A DNA stretch of 64,000 bases, from the NCBI RefSeq assembly GCF_001686985.1, contig NZ_CP015318.1, positions 3,780,001 through 3,844,000 on the forward strand. The letters run 5' to 3'. The position numbers and the translations under genes are program-made. A model generated the notes under the pieces. It searched no databases. It saw nothing but the letters and a program-made list of their open reading frames with translations, and was not told the DNA's origin. Positions 52,957-60,268 of this stretch are shown here, piece by piece; position 1 is the stretch's first letter; each line of letters opens with the position of its first letter. This DNA comes from Mesorhizobium amorphae CCNWGS0123. Lineage in GTDB: Bacteria; Pseudomonadota; Alphaproteobacteria; Rhizobiales; Rhizobiaceae.

Positions 52957-53080
52957 CGGGAATCTCCAGTCGATGGCGAAATTCTAACATGCCGATTACG
53001 GCGACGCGGTGACGCTTGAAATGTCATGCCCGAAGGCGCTACGTGCCGCCGTCGGTGTTCATGCCGCATAGGAGATTCAA

Positions 53081-53587
53081 GTGACAATATCGATGTATGA
53101 AGCATCCGTGGCGGTGTTCTCGGCCCGGCTGAAGGCGCTGTCCGATATATTGTCGGCGGCCGAGCAGAATGCGGTCGATCGCAAGATCGACCCGCAGGTG
53201 TTTCTGACCTCAAGGCTGGCGCCGGACATGTTTGCGCTGACGCGACAGGTGCAGATCGCCACCGACCATGCCAAGGGTGCGCCATCGCGGCTCGCCGGCC
53301 GCGAAGTGCCGAAATACGAAGACAATGAGGCGAGCTTCGCCGACCTCCAGGCGCGAATCGCCAAGACGCTCGAACTGCTGGCGTCGTTCTCGCCTGCCGA
53401 ATTCGAAGGTTCGGATGACAGGATGATCGAATTGAAGCTAGGCCAGCGCGAAATCTCGATGCCCGGCATGCAGTATCTGCTGCATCTGGCAATGCCCAAT
53501 TTCTATTTTCACGTGACCACCGCCTACGACATCCTGCGCCACAATGGCGTGCCGCTGAGCAAGGCGATGTTCCTCGGACATCGTTGA
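53081..53587 (+). CDS. DUF1993 family protein
   Basis: The 168-residue helical protein matches DUF1993: M-Y-E-A-S-V-A-V-F-S-A-R-L-K-A-L at the start, L-A-P-D-M-F-A-L-T-R-Q-V-Q near 47 and F-Y-F-H-V-T-T-A-Y-D-I-L-R-H-N-G-V near 145. The fold resembles DinB-like four-helix bundles. Function unknown. A GTG at 53081 with GGAGA upstream is preferred to the ATG at 53093. Confidence 0.85.
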   Translation: MTISMYEASVAVFSARLKALSDILSAAEQNAVDRKIDPQVFLTSRLAPDMFALTRQVQIATDHAKGAPSRLAGREVPKYEDNEASFADLQARIAKTLELLASFSPAEFEGSDDRMIELKLGQREISMPGMQYLLHLAMPNFYFHVTTAYDILRHNGVPLSKAMFLGHR

Positions 53588-53602
53588 GCGGTCAGGCTTT
53601 TG

Positions 53603-53629
53603 AGGTTTCCCGGAGCGACCGGGAAACCT
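53603..53629. terminator. Hairpin between DUF1993 and the 54-residue gene
   Basis: AGGTTTCCCGG pairs perfectly with CCGGGAAACCT around AGCGA. This 11-bp stem lies between convergent genes. Only a weak T-rich stretch follows on the plus strand. Confidence 0.6.
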
Positions 53630-53646
53630 TCATGCTCCGACCTTTT

Positions 53647-53811
53647 TCAGCGCATGGACATTTCGCGCGCGATGCGCGGAAAGTCGGCCGGCTTGATGCC
53701 GATATCGGCGCGGTCTGCATTGCTCATCGCGTTCAGCAATGCCAGTGCCGCGCGATAACGCGGATGGTCCTGCGGCCGCGGACGGGCGAACATTTCAGTG
53801 AAGAACCCCAT
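53647..53811 (-). CDS. Small DUF1127-like protein, 54 residues
   Basis: A short minus-strand frame encodes 54 residues with F-A-R-P-R-P-Q-D-H-P-R-Y-R-A-A-L in the first half and A-D-I-G-I-K-P-A-D-F-P-R-I-A-R-E-M in the second. The latter resembles the D-I-G-I-x-R-x-D-I-P-x-I-A-R tail of rhizobial DUF1127/YjiS-like proteins. The ATG at 53811 has AAGGGG 8 bases upstream. Role unknown, perhaps regulatory like other DUF1127 proteins. Confidence 0.75.
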   Translation of the reverse strand: MGFFTEMFARPRPQDHPRYRAALALLNAMSNADRADIGIKPADFPRIAREMSMR

Positions 53812-53970
53812 GAATCAGGCCCCTTATTGATCCTCCACAATCGCTAATATAGGCAAATTATGAAGATTGTGCAGTGCAGCATTTGCATGGCAGCCATGTC
53901 GCTTCGATTTTTTTCGTGATAATCGATATTTTCGTGAAACTTCTCGGTCTTTACGACCGTACGCTTCGTC

Positions 53971-53991
53971 GCCGGTACATGGCCGGCTTTT
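53971..53991 (+). terminator. Terminator-like hairpin
   Basis: GCCGG and CCGGC form a 5-bp stem with a 7-base loop, followed by TTTT. It is short and GC-rich. Confidence 0.4.
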
Positions 53992-54013
53992 CCTCGCCAC
54001 TCCTGGCGAACTT

Positions 54014-54044
54014 CCGGGCTGCATGAAAATGCAGTCCGGCTTTT
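54014..54044 (+). terminator. Intrinsic terminator with GNRA tetraloop, no known gene upstream
   Basis: Bases 54014-54024 and 54029-54039 pair over 11 positions (one G-U) around a GAAA tetraloop, followed by CTTTTC. The nearest plus-strand gene ends 426 bases upstream, so it may end an unannotated small RNA. Confidence 0.55.
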
Positions 54045-54195
54045 CATTTCGGGCCGTCTGAAGGCAAACTTGTGTGTGGTCAGCCTGGCGAACGCCTAAA
54101 CTCGTTAAGATCGATGGCATTCATTTTTAACGAGCCGGTTCTAAGGTGCGACCGTCTCAATCGCATGCGCATGCTCAACACAAAGGGAGGCTGAC

Positions 54196-54690
54196 ATCGG
54201 CGCCAAGCGGGATTTCGCCTCCTTGCTCGACGACCTCTTCGTCGCCTCGGACAAGGACGAGGCGGGCGAGGAGGCCGGTGCACGGCCGTCCATCCCGTTC
54301 GACTATCTGTCGGTGGCGGACGAGCTTCATTCCGGCCGCATCAAGGTCTCCGGCGACACGTTCGCTGCGGAGTATCGCGAAGCAGGCGCTGATCTCGCCG
54401 CCGAATTCGCCGCCTTGCTCGACCAGGCAAAGCTCGCGCTCGCCGGCGAAGCAGCAATGCCCGCGGAAAAGCTGCCGCCGATCGATCCCGAAGCGATTGC
54501 CGCCGAACTCGGCCTCGATCAGCCCGCAAAGGGTGCTGATTTCGGCCGCATGCGCCGCAGTTTTGCCTTCGCCAATCATCCCGATCGTGTCGCGCCGCAT
54601 CTTCGCCCGCGCGCCATGATCCGCATGCAGGTGGCCAACATGCTGATCGACGAGGCCAAGCGGCGCGCGCTGGCCGGCGCAAGGCGCTGA
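54196..54690 (+). CDS. J-domain-like protein, possible ATC start codon
   Basis: The protein is about 164 residues if it starts at ATC 54196. It begins with a K-R-D-F-A-S-L-L-D-D-L-F block and ends with a domain like the DnaJ J-domain: R-M-R-R-S-F-A-F-A-N-H-P-D-R-V-A-P-H then R-M-Q-V-A-N-M-L-I-D-E-A-K-R-R-A, with H-P-D at about 128-130. No ATG, GTG or TTG lies in frame between the upstream stop at 54142 and a TTG at 54223, which lacks a ribosome site. AAGGGAGG lies five bases before the ATC. Confidence 0.65.
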   Translation: MGAKRDFASLLDDLFVASDKDEAGEEAGARPSIPFDYLSVADELHSGRIKVSGDTFAAEYREAGADLAAEFAALLDQAKLALAGEAAMPAEKLPPIDPEAIAAELGLDQPAKGADFGRMRRSFAFANHPDRVAPHLRPRAMIRMQVANMLIDEAKRRALAGARR

Positions 54691-54821
54691 TACGCCTCAG
54701 TTTCACGCAAAAGTTCGGCCTTGCCTGACCGCAAGAGCTTGGAGAACAGCGCTCCTTTGCTCTATGCTGCTGCGTCCTCCCCCGCGCCGCCGCGCGCAAA
54801 GCCTCCCGCCGGAGAAATTCC

Positions 54822-55889
54822 ATGCACAAACGCCGTCTCGGCCGGACCGATCTTCTTGTGTCGCAAATCTGCCTGGGGTCGATGACCTGGGGCCAGCAGA
54901 ACACTGAAGCCGAAGGCCATGCTCAGATGGACCTCGCCTTTTCGCGAGGCGTCAATTTCATCGACACCGCCGAGCTCTACCCGATCCCGCCCAAGGCGGA
55001 GACGCAAGGCCGTACCGAGAAGATCATCGGCAGCTGGATGAAGGCCAAGGGCAATCGCGACAAGGTTATCCTTGCCTCGAAAGTGGTCGGCCGCACCGCC
55101 AACACATGGTTTCGCGGCGACCGGCCGTCGAAGCTGGTGCGCGCCGATATTTTCGATGCGGTTGAAAAATCGCTGACCAAGCTCGGCACCGACTATATCG
55201 ATCTCTACCAGATCCACTGGCCGGAGCGCGATGTGCCCTGGGGCGCCAATCCGAACCGTATCGGGGCGGTGGCGCCGCGTGCCGACGCTTTAGGTGCCCC
55301 GACAGGAGAGACGCCGATCGCCGAGACGCTCGCCGTCTTCGACGAACTTGTGAAGGCTGGAAAGATCCGCCATTTCGGCCTGTCGAACGAAAGCTCCTGG
55401 GGCGTCATGCGCTTCATCGCCGAGGCCGACAAAGGGATCGGTCCGCGCGTCGCTTCGGTGCAGAACGCCTACAATCTCGTCAACCGCACCTTCGAGGTGA
55501 ACCTTGCCGAAGTCTGCGAGCGCGAGCAGGTTTCGCTGCTCCCGTACTCGCCACTGGCGCAAGGCTACCTGACCGGCAAATACGACCACGGCGCGCGGCC
55601 GCAGGGCTCTCGCTCGCAGCTTTTCAACCGTGGTCAGCGCTACGAGACGCCGAATGCCGCGGAGGCACAGCTCGAGTATAACGAACTGGCGCGCTCGTTC
55701 GGTCTGGAGCCGGCGCTGTTCGCCAATGCCTATGTTTCGAGCCGACCCTTCGTCACCTCCAACATCATCGGCGCCACCGCCATCTGGCAGCTCGAAATGG
55801 CACTGTCTTCTGTCGACGTGACCTGGACCGAGGAGATGCAGAAGGCGGTCGACGCGATCCACCAGCGCGTCGGCAACCCGTGCCCGTAG
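54822..55889 (+). CDS. Aldo/keto reductase
   Basis: The 355-residue TIM-barrel protein is an NADP(H)-dependent aldo/keto reductase, similar to Tas. It has G-S-M-T-W-G near residue 20, F-I-D-T-A-E-L-Y-P with the active-site Asp and Tyr near 50, and I-L-A-S-K-V-V-G with the Lys near 84. I-H-W-P-E-R-D near 130 holds the His. The substrate is unknown. The ATG at 54822 has GGAGAAATTCC upstream. Confidence 0.92.
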   Translation: MHKRRLGRTDLLVSQICLGSMTWGQQNTEAEGHAQMDLAFSRGVNFIDTAELYPIPPKAETQGRTEKIIGSWMKAKGNRDKVILASKVVGRTANTWFRGDRPSKLVRADIFDAVEKSLTKLGTDYIDLYQIHWPERDVPWGANPNRIGAVAPRADALGAPTGETPIAETLAVFDELVKAGKIRHFGLSNESSWGVMRFIAEADKGIGPRVASVQNAYNLVNRTFEVNLAEVCEREQVSLLPYSPLAQGYLTGKYDHGARPQGSRSQLFNRGQRYETPNAAEAQLEYNELARSFGLEPALFANAYVSSRPFVTSNIIGATAIWQLEMALSSVDVTWTEEMQKAVDAIHQRVGNPCP

Positions 55890-55940
55890 GCAGGCCGCTT
55901 TCAGGAATTGTCAAACAATAACAAAGGGAAGGGGACGGTG

Positions 55941-57206
55941 ATGAATTTCCCGATCGAGGCCGTACGGAAAAGATTTCCAGCACTGTTCCTGACCGACCGA
56001 GGCCGCCGTCGGATCTATCTCGACAACCCTGCCGGCACGCAGGTGCCGCAAGCGGTCGCCGATGCGGTTTCGCGCTGCCTTTTGACCACCAACGCCAATC
56101 TCGGCGGCTTCTTCGAAACGACTGTCGCGGCGCAACAGGTCGTCGACGACGCGCATGCGGCGATGGCCGATTTCCTGGGGGCCGCGAGCCCGCAAGAGAT
56201 CATCATCGGCGCCAACATGACGACGCTGACCTATCACATGTCACGTACGCTCGGCCGCGCGATGAAACCAGGCGACGAGATCATCCTGACCCGCATGGAT
56301 CACGAGGGCAATGTCTCGCCCTGGTTGCAGCTGGCCGAAGATCTCGGCCTCGTCGCGCGCTGGCTGCCGTTCGATGAGCACAGCTGGCAGGTCGAGGAGG
56401 CGGCGCTGAGCGCACTGCTCAGCGACAAGACGCGGCTCGTCGCGTTGAACTACGCCTCGAACCTCACAGGCTCGATCAACCGCGTGAAGGCGCTGACCGC
56501 GATCGCCAAACAGGCCGGCGCGCTGGTCTATGTCGACGCCGTGCAGTTCGCGCCGCACGGGCTGGTCGACGTGCAAAACCTCGGCTGCGATTTCCTGGCC
56601 TGCTCGGCCTACAAATTCTTCGGCCCGCATATGGGCATACTTTGGGGCCGGCGCGACGTCATCGATGCGCTGAAACCGTACAAATGCCGCTGTTCGTCCA
56701 ACGGCCTGCCGGAGCGCTTCGAGCTCGGCACGCCGCAGATCGAGTTGATGGCCGGCCTCACGGCGGCGGTCGACTATTTTGCCGATCTCGGCGCTGCGGC
56801 CGGCGAAAGCGGGTCACGGCGTGCCAGGATCGCCAAGGCGTTCGAGCTGTCGGTCGCCTATGAGAACGTGCTGGCGCAAAGGCTGATCGACGGGCTGTCG
56901 GACATCGAGGGCCTGACCATCCACGGCATTACCGACCCGGCGCGGGTCGGTGCGCGGGTGCCGACGGTGTCCTTCACCGTTGCGGGCATGGTGCCGGAGA
57001 CGATCGTGCGGCAGATGAATGCCGAAAACATCTTCCTCTGGTCCGGGCACAACTATGCCTGGGAGATCGTTCACCAGCTGGGCATTCCGGCGGAGGAGGG
57101 CGTGGTGCGCATCGGCATCGCCCACTACAACAATGCCGCCGAAATCGACGAGACGCTGGAGAGCGTGCATCGGGTTGTTGCCATGCTACGGCAAGAGCGG
57201 ACCTGA
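55941..57206 (+). CDS. Class V aminotransferase-like (cysteine-desulfurase-like) protein lacking the catalytic cysteine
   Basis: The 421-residue PLP protein has the SufS/NifS-like fold: Y-L-D-N-P-A-G-T-Q-V-P near 27, D-H-E-G-N-V-S-P-W near 120, and the PLP lysine Lys225 in C-S-A-Y-K-F-F-G-P-H. In the region where SufS-type enzymes have G-T-H-C-A-Q-P, this protein has W-S-G-H-N-Y-A, without cysteine. It is therefore unlikely to release sulfur. Another lyase or transaminase role is possible. The ATG at 55941 follows GGGAAGGGG. Confidence 0.85.
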   Translation: MNFPIEAVRKRFPALFLTDRGRRRIYLDNPAGTQVPQAVADAVSRCLLTTNANLGGFFETTVAAQQVVDDAHAAMADFLGAASPQEIIIGANMTTLTYHMSRTLGRAMKPGDEIILTRMDHEGNVSPWLQLAEDLGLVARWLPFDEHSWQVEEAALSALLSDKTRLVALNYASNLTGSINRVKALTAIAKQAGALVYVDAVQFAPHGLVDVQNLGCDFLACSAYKFFGPHMGILWGRRDVIDALKPYKCRCSSNGLPERFELGTPQIELMAGLTAAVDYFADLGAAAGESGSRRARIAKAFELSVAYENVLAQRLIDGLSDIEGLTIHGITDPARVGARVPTVSFTVAGMVPETIVRQMNAENIFLWSGHNYAWEIVHQLGIPAEEGVVRIGIAHYNNAAEIDETLESVHRVVAMLRQERT

Positions 57207-57224
57207 AGCGCCTATAGGCGAGAG

Positions 57225-58256
57225 CTATCGCTTCTTGCCGCCGCCAAACCCGGTCAGGAAGGCGGTAAGATTGTCGCCGAGTTCCTCGCAGAGATAGCCG
57301 CCTTCCTGGACGATGACCGTCGGCAGACCGAACCCGGCAATGGCTTCGCCGATGAGCGAGAATCCAGGCGTCGTCACCGACAGTCCGCCGAAAGGATCGC
57401 CTTCGAAGGCGTCGAGCCCGAGCGCCACCACCAGCGCGTCGGGCGAAAAGGCGCGAATGCGCTGGAAGGCGGTGGCTAGAGCTTCGAGGAATACCGAATC
57501 GCCGGATTTCCTGGGCAGCGGCAGGTTCAGATTATAGCCGAGGCCGGGCCCTTCGCCGCGCTCGTCGGCATGGCCCCAGAAGAACGGATAAAAGCGCACT
57601 GGATCGGCGTGCAGCGAGACGGTAAGCACGTCCGGCCGCTCATAGAAGATGCCTTGGGTGCCGTTGCCGTGATGCAAATCGACATCGAGGATTGCTACCC
57701 GCGCAGCCTGCTTGCGCAGCGTCTGGGCGGCAACTGCCGAATTGTTGATGAAGCAGAAGCCACCGGCGACATCAACAAAGGCATGATGGCCGGGTGGGCG
57801 GCACAGCGCATAGGCCGAAGGCGCGCCCGCCATCACCGCTTCGGCAGCCTCGACCGCGCTCCAGGCGCTCCACAGCGCACTCTGCCAGGTCTCGCCTGAG
57901 ATCGGGCAGGCGGTGTCGGCCATATGGTAGCCGGCCTGACCGACCGCCGAGGCCGGATAAGAGCCGGTCCGCGTGATCGGATGGATGTTGGGGATCACTT
58001 CCGCCGAGGCGCCCTCGATACGCTGCCAGCGGCCGAAGATATGCTCGAGAAAGTCAAGATATTCGGGTGTATGCACCGCGGCAATCGGTCCAAGCCCGTG
58101 ATTCCGTGGTCGCTCGATCGTCAAGCCGGCAGCTTTTGCGCCGGCTAACAAGCGCTCGACCCGCTCCGGCTTTTCCGGGTTGGGTTGCTGAGCTCCGCTG
58201 GAGAGGAACGCCTTGGGGTCGTGGCGCTTTTGCTCCTCGGCGTAGAAAGCCTTCAT
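57225..58256 (-). CDS. Histone deacetylase-like amidohydrolase
   Basis: The 343-residue zinc amidohydrolase is of the acetylpolyamine/HDAC class. G-H157-H158 is in R-P-P-G-H-H-A, and the zinc ligands D193 and H195 are in D-V-D-L-H-H-G-N-G-T, with a third Asp in G-L-D-A-F-E-G-D-P. Bacterial members remove acetyl groups from polyamines or similar amines, and sometimes from proteins. It overlaps the GNAT gene by four bases and is the last gene of the operon. Confidence 0.93.
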   Translation of the reverse strand: MKAFYAEEQKRHDPKAFLSSGAQQPNPEKPERVERLLAGAKAAGLTIERPRNHGLGPIAAVHTPEYLDFLEHIFGRWQRIEGASAEVIPNIHPITRTGSYPASAVGQAGYHMADTACPISGETWQSALWSAWSAVEAAEAVMAGAPSAYALCRPPGHHAFVDVAGGFCFINNSAVAAQTLRKQAARVAILDVDLHHGNGTQGIFYERPDVLTVSLHADPVRFYPFFWGHADERGEGPGLGYNLNLPLPRKSGDSVFLEALATAFQRIRAFSPDALVVALGLDAFEGDPFGGLSVTTPGFSLIGEAIAGFGLPTVIVQEGGYLCEELGDNLTAFLTGFGGGKKR

Positions 58257-58774
58257 CGTTCGTCCTCCGGCGCGTCGGCAAAGGCGAAGAAAGCCTCGCC
58301 AACGATCTTCTGCACCTGTTCGTAGTCCGACCAGGCAATCCCCAGCCTTTCATAAAAGGCCTTGGCGGTTTCATTGTCGGTGTCGACGGACAGCCTGAGA
58401 TAGACGCCGCCTTCCTTCCGGCAGTCTCGCGCGACACGACGCAGGAGGCGCTCGCCGATCCGGCGGCCGCGAAAGCGGTGCTCGACGTAGAGGTCCTGCA
58501 CATAGACGCCGGGGCGGCCCATCCAGGTCGAGAAGATTGGGAAATGCAGGCACAGCCCCGCGAATTCGCCACCGACTTCGGCGATCAGGGCGGAGAAGGC
58601 GGGTTTTTCGCCAAAACCGTAGCGGCGCAGGTCGTCAGGCGTCGAGGTGATCTCATGATGCGCGCCGATATGGGTGCCGAGGCGCAGCAGCGCGGCGTGC
58701 ATGGTGTCGACGTCGTCTACCCGGCCGGGGCGGATGACGGTGTCGGTGACCTTGGCTTGGGACTTCCCTCGCAT
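58253..58774 (-). CDS. GNAT family N-acetyltransferase
   Basis: The 173-residue protein is a GNAT acetyltransferase, with the acetyl-CoA site Y-V-E-H-R-F-R-G-R-R-I-G-E-R-L near 100 and a C-terminal N-E-T-A-K-A-F-Y-E-R-L-G-I. Its substrate is unknown. Its 4-base overlap with the HDAC-like deacetylase gene suggests that the two act on related amines. It starts 3 bases after the DUF523 stop. Confidence 0.9.
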   Translation of the reverse strand: MRGKSQAKVTDTVIRPGRVDDVDTMHAALLRLGTHIGAHHEITSTPDDLRRYGFGEKPAFSALIAEVGGEFAGLCLHFPIFSTWMGRPGVYVQDLYVEHRFRGRRIGERLLRRVARDCRKEGGVYLRLSVDTDNETAKAFYERLGIAWSDYEQVQKIVGEAFFAFADAPEDER

Positions 58775-58777
58775 GTA

Positions 58778-59287
58778 TCAGGCCGAGGTTCCGGCCGAGC
58801 CTGGCCCTGTCAAAAGATCATCAAGCTCGCCAATGCGGTCTTCCGAAAAGACGCGAATGCCGTTCGCTTCGAGCAATGCGGTGGTCGTGCCAACACCGGC
58901 CACTCGGTTGCTCGAAAAACTCCCATCATAGATGAAGCTGCTGCCACAGGACGGGCTGCCGTCGGTTAGAACTGCATAGCGACATCCTGTTTCGCGGGCG
59001 AGATCAAGCGCGATCTGCCCGGCTTCGCGGTAAAGGTCGGTCACATCGTTGCCGGTTAGCTCAACCACTTGCCCTTGGCCTCGGAGCACGGCGCGCCCGT
59101 CACCTGCGCTGCGAATTTCTGCCGGAGGACGCGGCGTGGAAAAACCTGCGGCGACTTCCGGGCAGACTTGCACGATCCGGCCCTCCGCCTGCCACCGCGC
59201 CAGTATGGGATGGTCGTTGAGCCGATAGGAGCCGTTATAGCGAACCTTGCCGCCGAGCAGGCAGGCCGAGACGAGAACCCTTTCCAT
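58778..59287 (-). CDS. DUF523 family protein
   Basis: The 169-residue protein has the DUF523 pattern: V-S-A-C-L-L-G, V-C-P-E-V-A-A-G-F-S-T-P-R and D-G-S-P-S-C-G. The conserved cysteines suggest a metal or Fe-S site. The family has no firm function, though it is sometimes linked to thiouracil or 2-thiouridine chemistry. The ATG at 59287 is chosen over 59332. It lies 41 bases after the BKACE gene. Confidence 0.88.
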   Translation of the reverse strand: MERVLVSACLLGGKVRYNGSYRLNDHPILARWQAEGRIVQVCPEVAAGFSTPRPPAEIRSAGDGRAVLRGQGQVVELTGNDVTDLYREAGQIALDLARETGCRYAVLTDGSPSCGSSFIYDGSFSSNRVAGVGTTTALLEANGIRVFSEDRIGELDDLLTGPGSAGTSA

Positions 59288-59328
59288 GTCAGCGCCTCCC
59301 TTTGCCACGTGCGACCTCCACTGCGCTC

Positions 59329-60258
59329 TCAAAACGCCACCCTGTCGCCGCCCTTGAGCGCCAGCATGGCGCGCGCTTCCGCCGGTGTCGCGACCTCCAG
59401 AGACAATCCATCGAGCACCGAGCGAATCCGTCGTACCTGATCGGCATTCGACTTTGCCAGTTGCCTGCCATCATAAAGACTGTCCTCCAGCCCGACGCGG
59501 ACATTGCCGCCCATTGCCGCGGCGATCGAGATCAACGGCATCTGGTGGCGGCCGGCGGCGAGCACCGAGAACTGGTAGCTGTCGCCGAACAATTTGTCGG
59601 CGATGCGCTTCATGTGGACGAGATTGTCGGGATCGGCGCCGATGCCGCCCAATATGCCGAGCACAAACTGGATGAACAGCGGCCCCGACACCAGGCCGCG
59701 GTCGCGGAAATGCGCCAGCGAATAGAGATGGCCGACATCGTAGCACTCGAACTCGAAGCGTGTACCGCAGCCCGTGCCGAGCTTTTCGAGCACGCCCTCC
59801 ATGTCGGCAAAGGTGTTCTTGAAGATCGTGTCGCGGGTGGCTTCCAGCAGCTTCGGCTCCCACTCGTGTTGCCAGTCCCTCGGCTTGTCGAGCATCGGGA
59901 ACAGCGCGAAGTTCATCGAGCCCATATTGAGCGAGCACATTTCAGGCTCTGCCCGCAGAGGGGCAGCCAACCGCTGATCGAGCGTCATCAGCGACGAGCC
60001 GCCGGTGGTGATGTTGATCACCGCGTCGGTCGCCTGCTTGATACGCGGCAGGAACTGCATGAACACGTTCGGATCGGCGGTCGGCCGCCCGTCCCTGGGA
60101 TCGCGGGCGTGAAGATGCAGGATCGAGGCGCCGGCTTCGGCGGCGGCGATGGCGTCCGTCGCGATCTGGTCCGGCGTCACCGGCAGGTAGGGCGACATGG
60201 ACGGGGTGTGCACCGAACCGGTGACGGCGCAGGTGATGATGACTTTTCGCGGCGCCAT
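59329..60258 (-). CDS. BKACE family (3-keto-5-aminohexanoate cleavage-type) enzyme
   Basis: The 309-residue protein belongs to the BKACE (DUF849) family, which cleaves beta-keto acids with acetyl-CoA to give acetoacetate and a CoA thioester. The zinc motif H48-L-H-A-R-D, the N-terminal V-I-I-T-C-A-V-T-G-S and the I-N-I-T-T-G-G-S-S near residue 78 are typical. Side-chain specificity is not readable by eye. It begins 10 bases after the transaminase gene. Confidence 0.93.
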   Translation of the reverse strand: MAPRKVIITCAVTGSVHTPSMSPYLPVTPDQIATDAIAAAEAGASILHLHARDPRDGRPTADPNVFMQFLPRIKQATDAVINITTGGSSLMTLDQRLAAPLRAEPEMCSLNMGSMNFALFPMLDKPRDWQHEWEPKLLEATRDTIFKNTFADMEGVLEKLGTGCGTRFEFECYDVGHLYSLAHFRDRGLVSGPLFIQFVLGILGGIGADPDNLVHMKRIADKLFGDSYQFSVLAAGRHQMPLISIAAAMGGNVRVGLEDSLYDGRQLAKSNADQVRRIRSVLDGLSLEVATPAEARAMLALKGGDRVAF

Positions 60259-60268
60259 ATTTTGTCCC

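Larger units (their letters stand above)
53812..54195. other. 384-base gene-free region with two terminator-like hairpins
   Basis: The region is AT-richer than its surroundings. It holds a GCCGG/CCGGC hairpin with TTTT (53971-53991) and an 11-bp stem with a GAAA tetraloop and TTTT (54014-54044). No convincing protein is encoded. It may hold a small RNA gene. Confidence 0.45.

Noticed and set aside
53824..54120. A 98-codon minus-strand frame in the gap upstream of the J-like gene
   Set aside because: It has unusual composition, crosses two hairpins, and has no homology I know.
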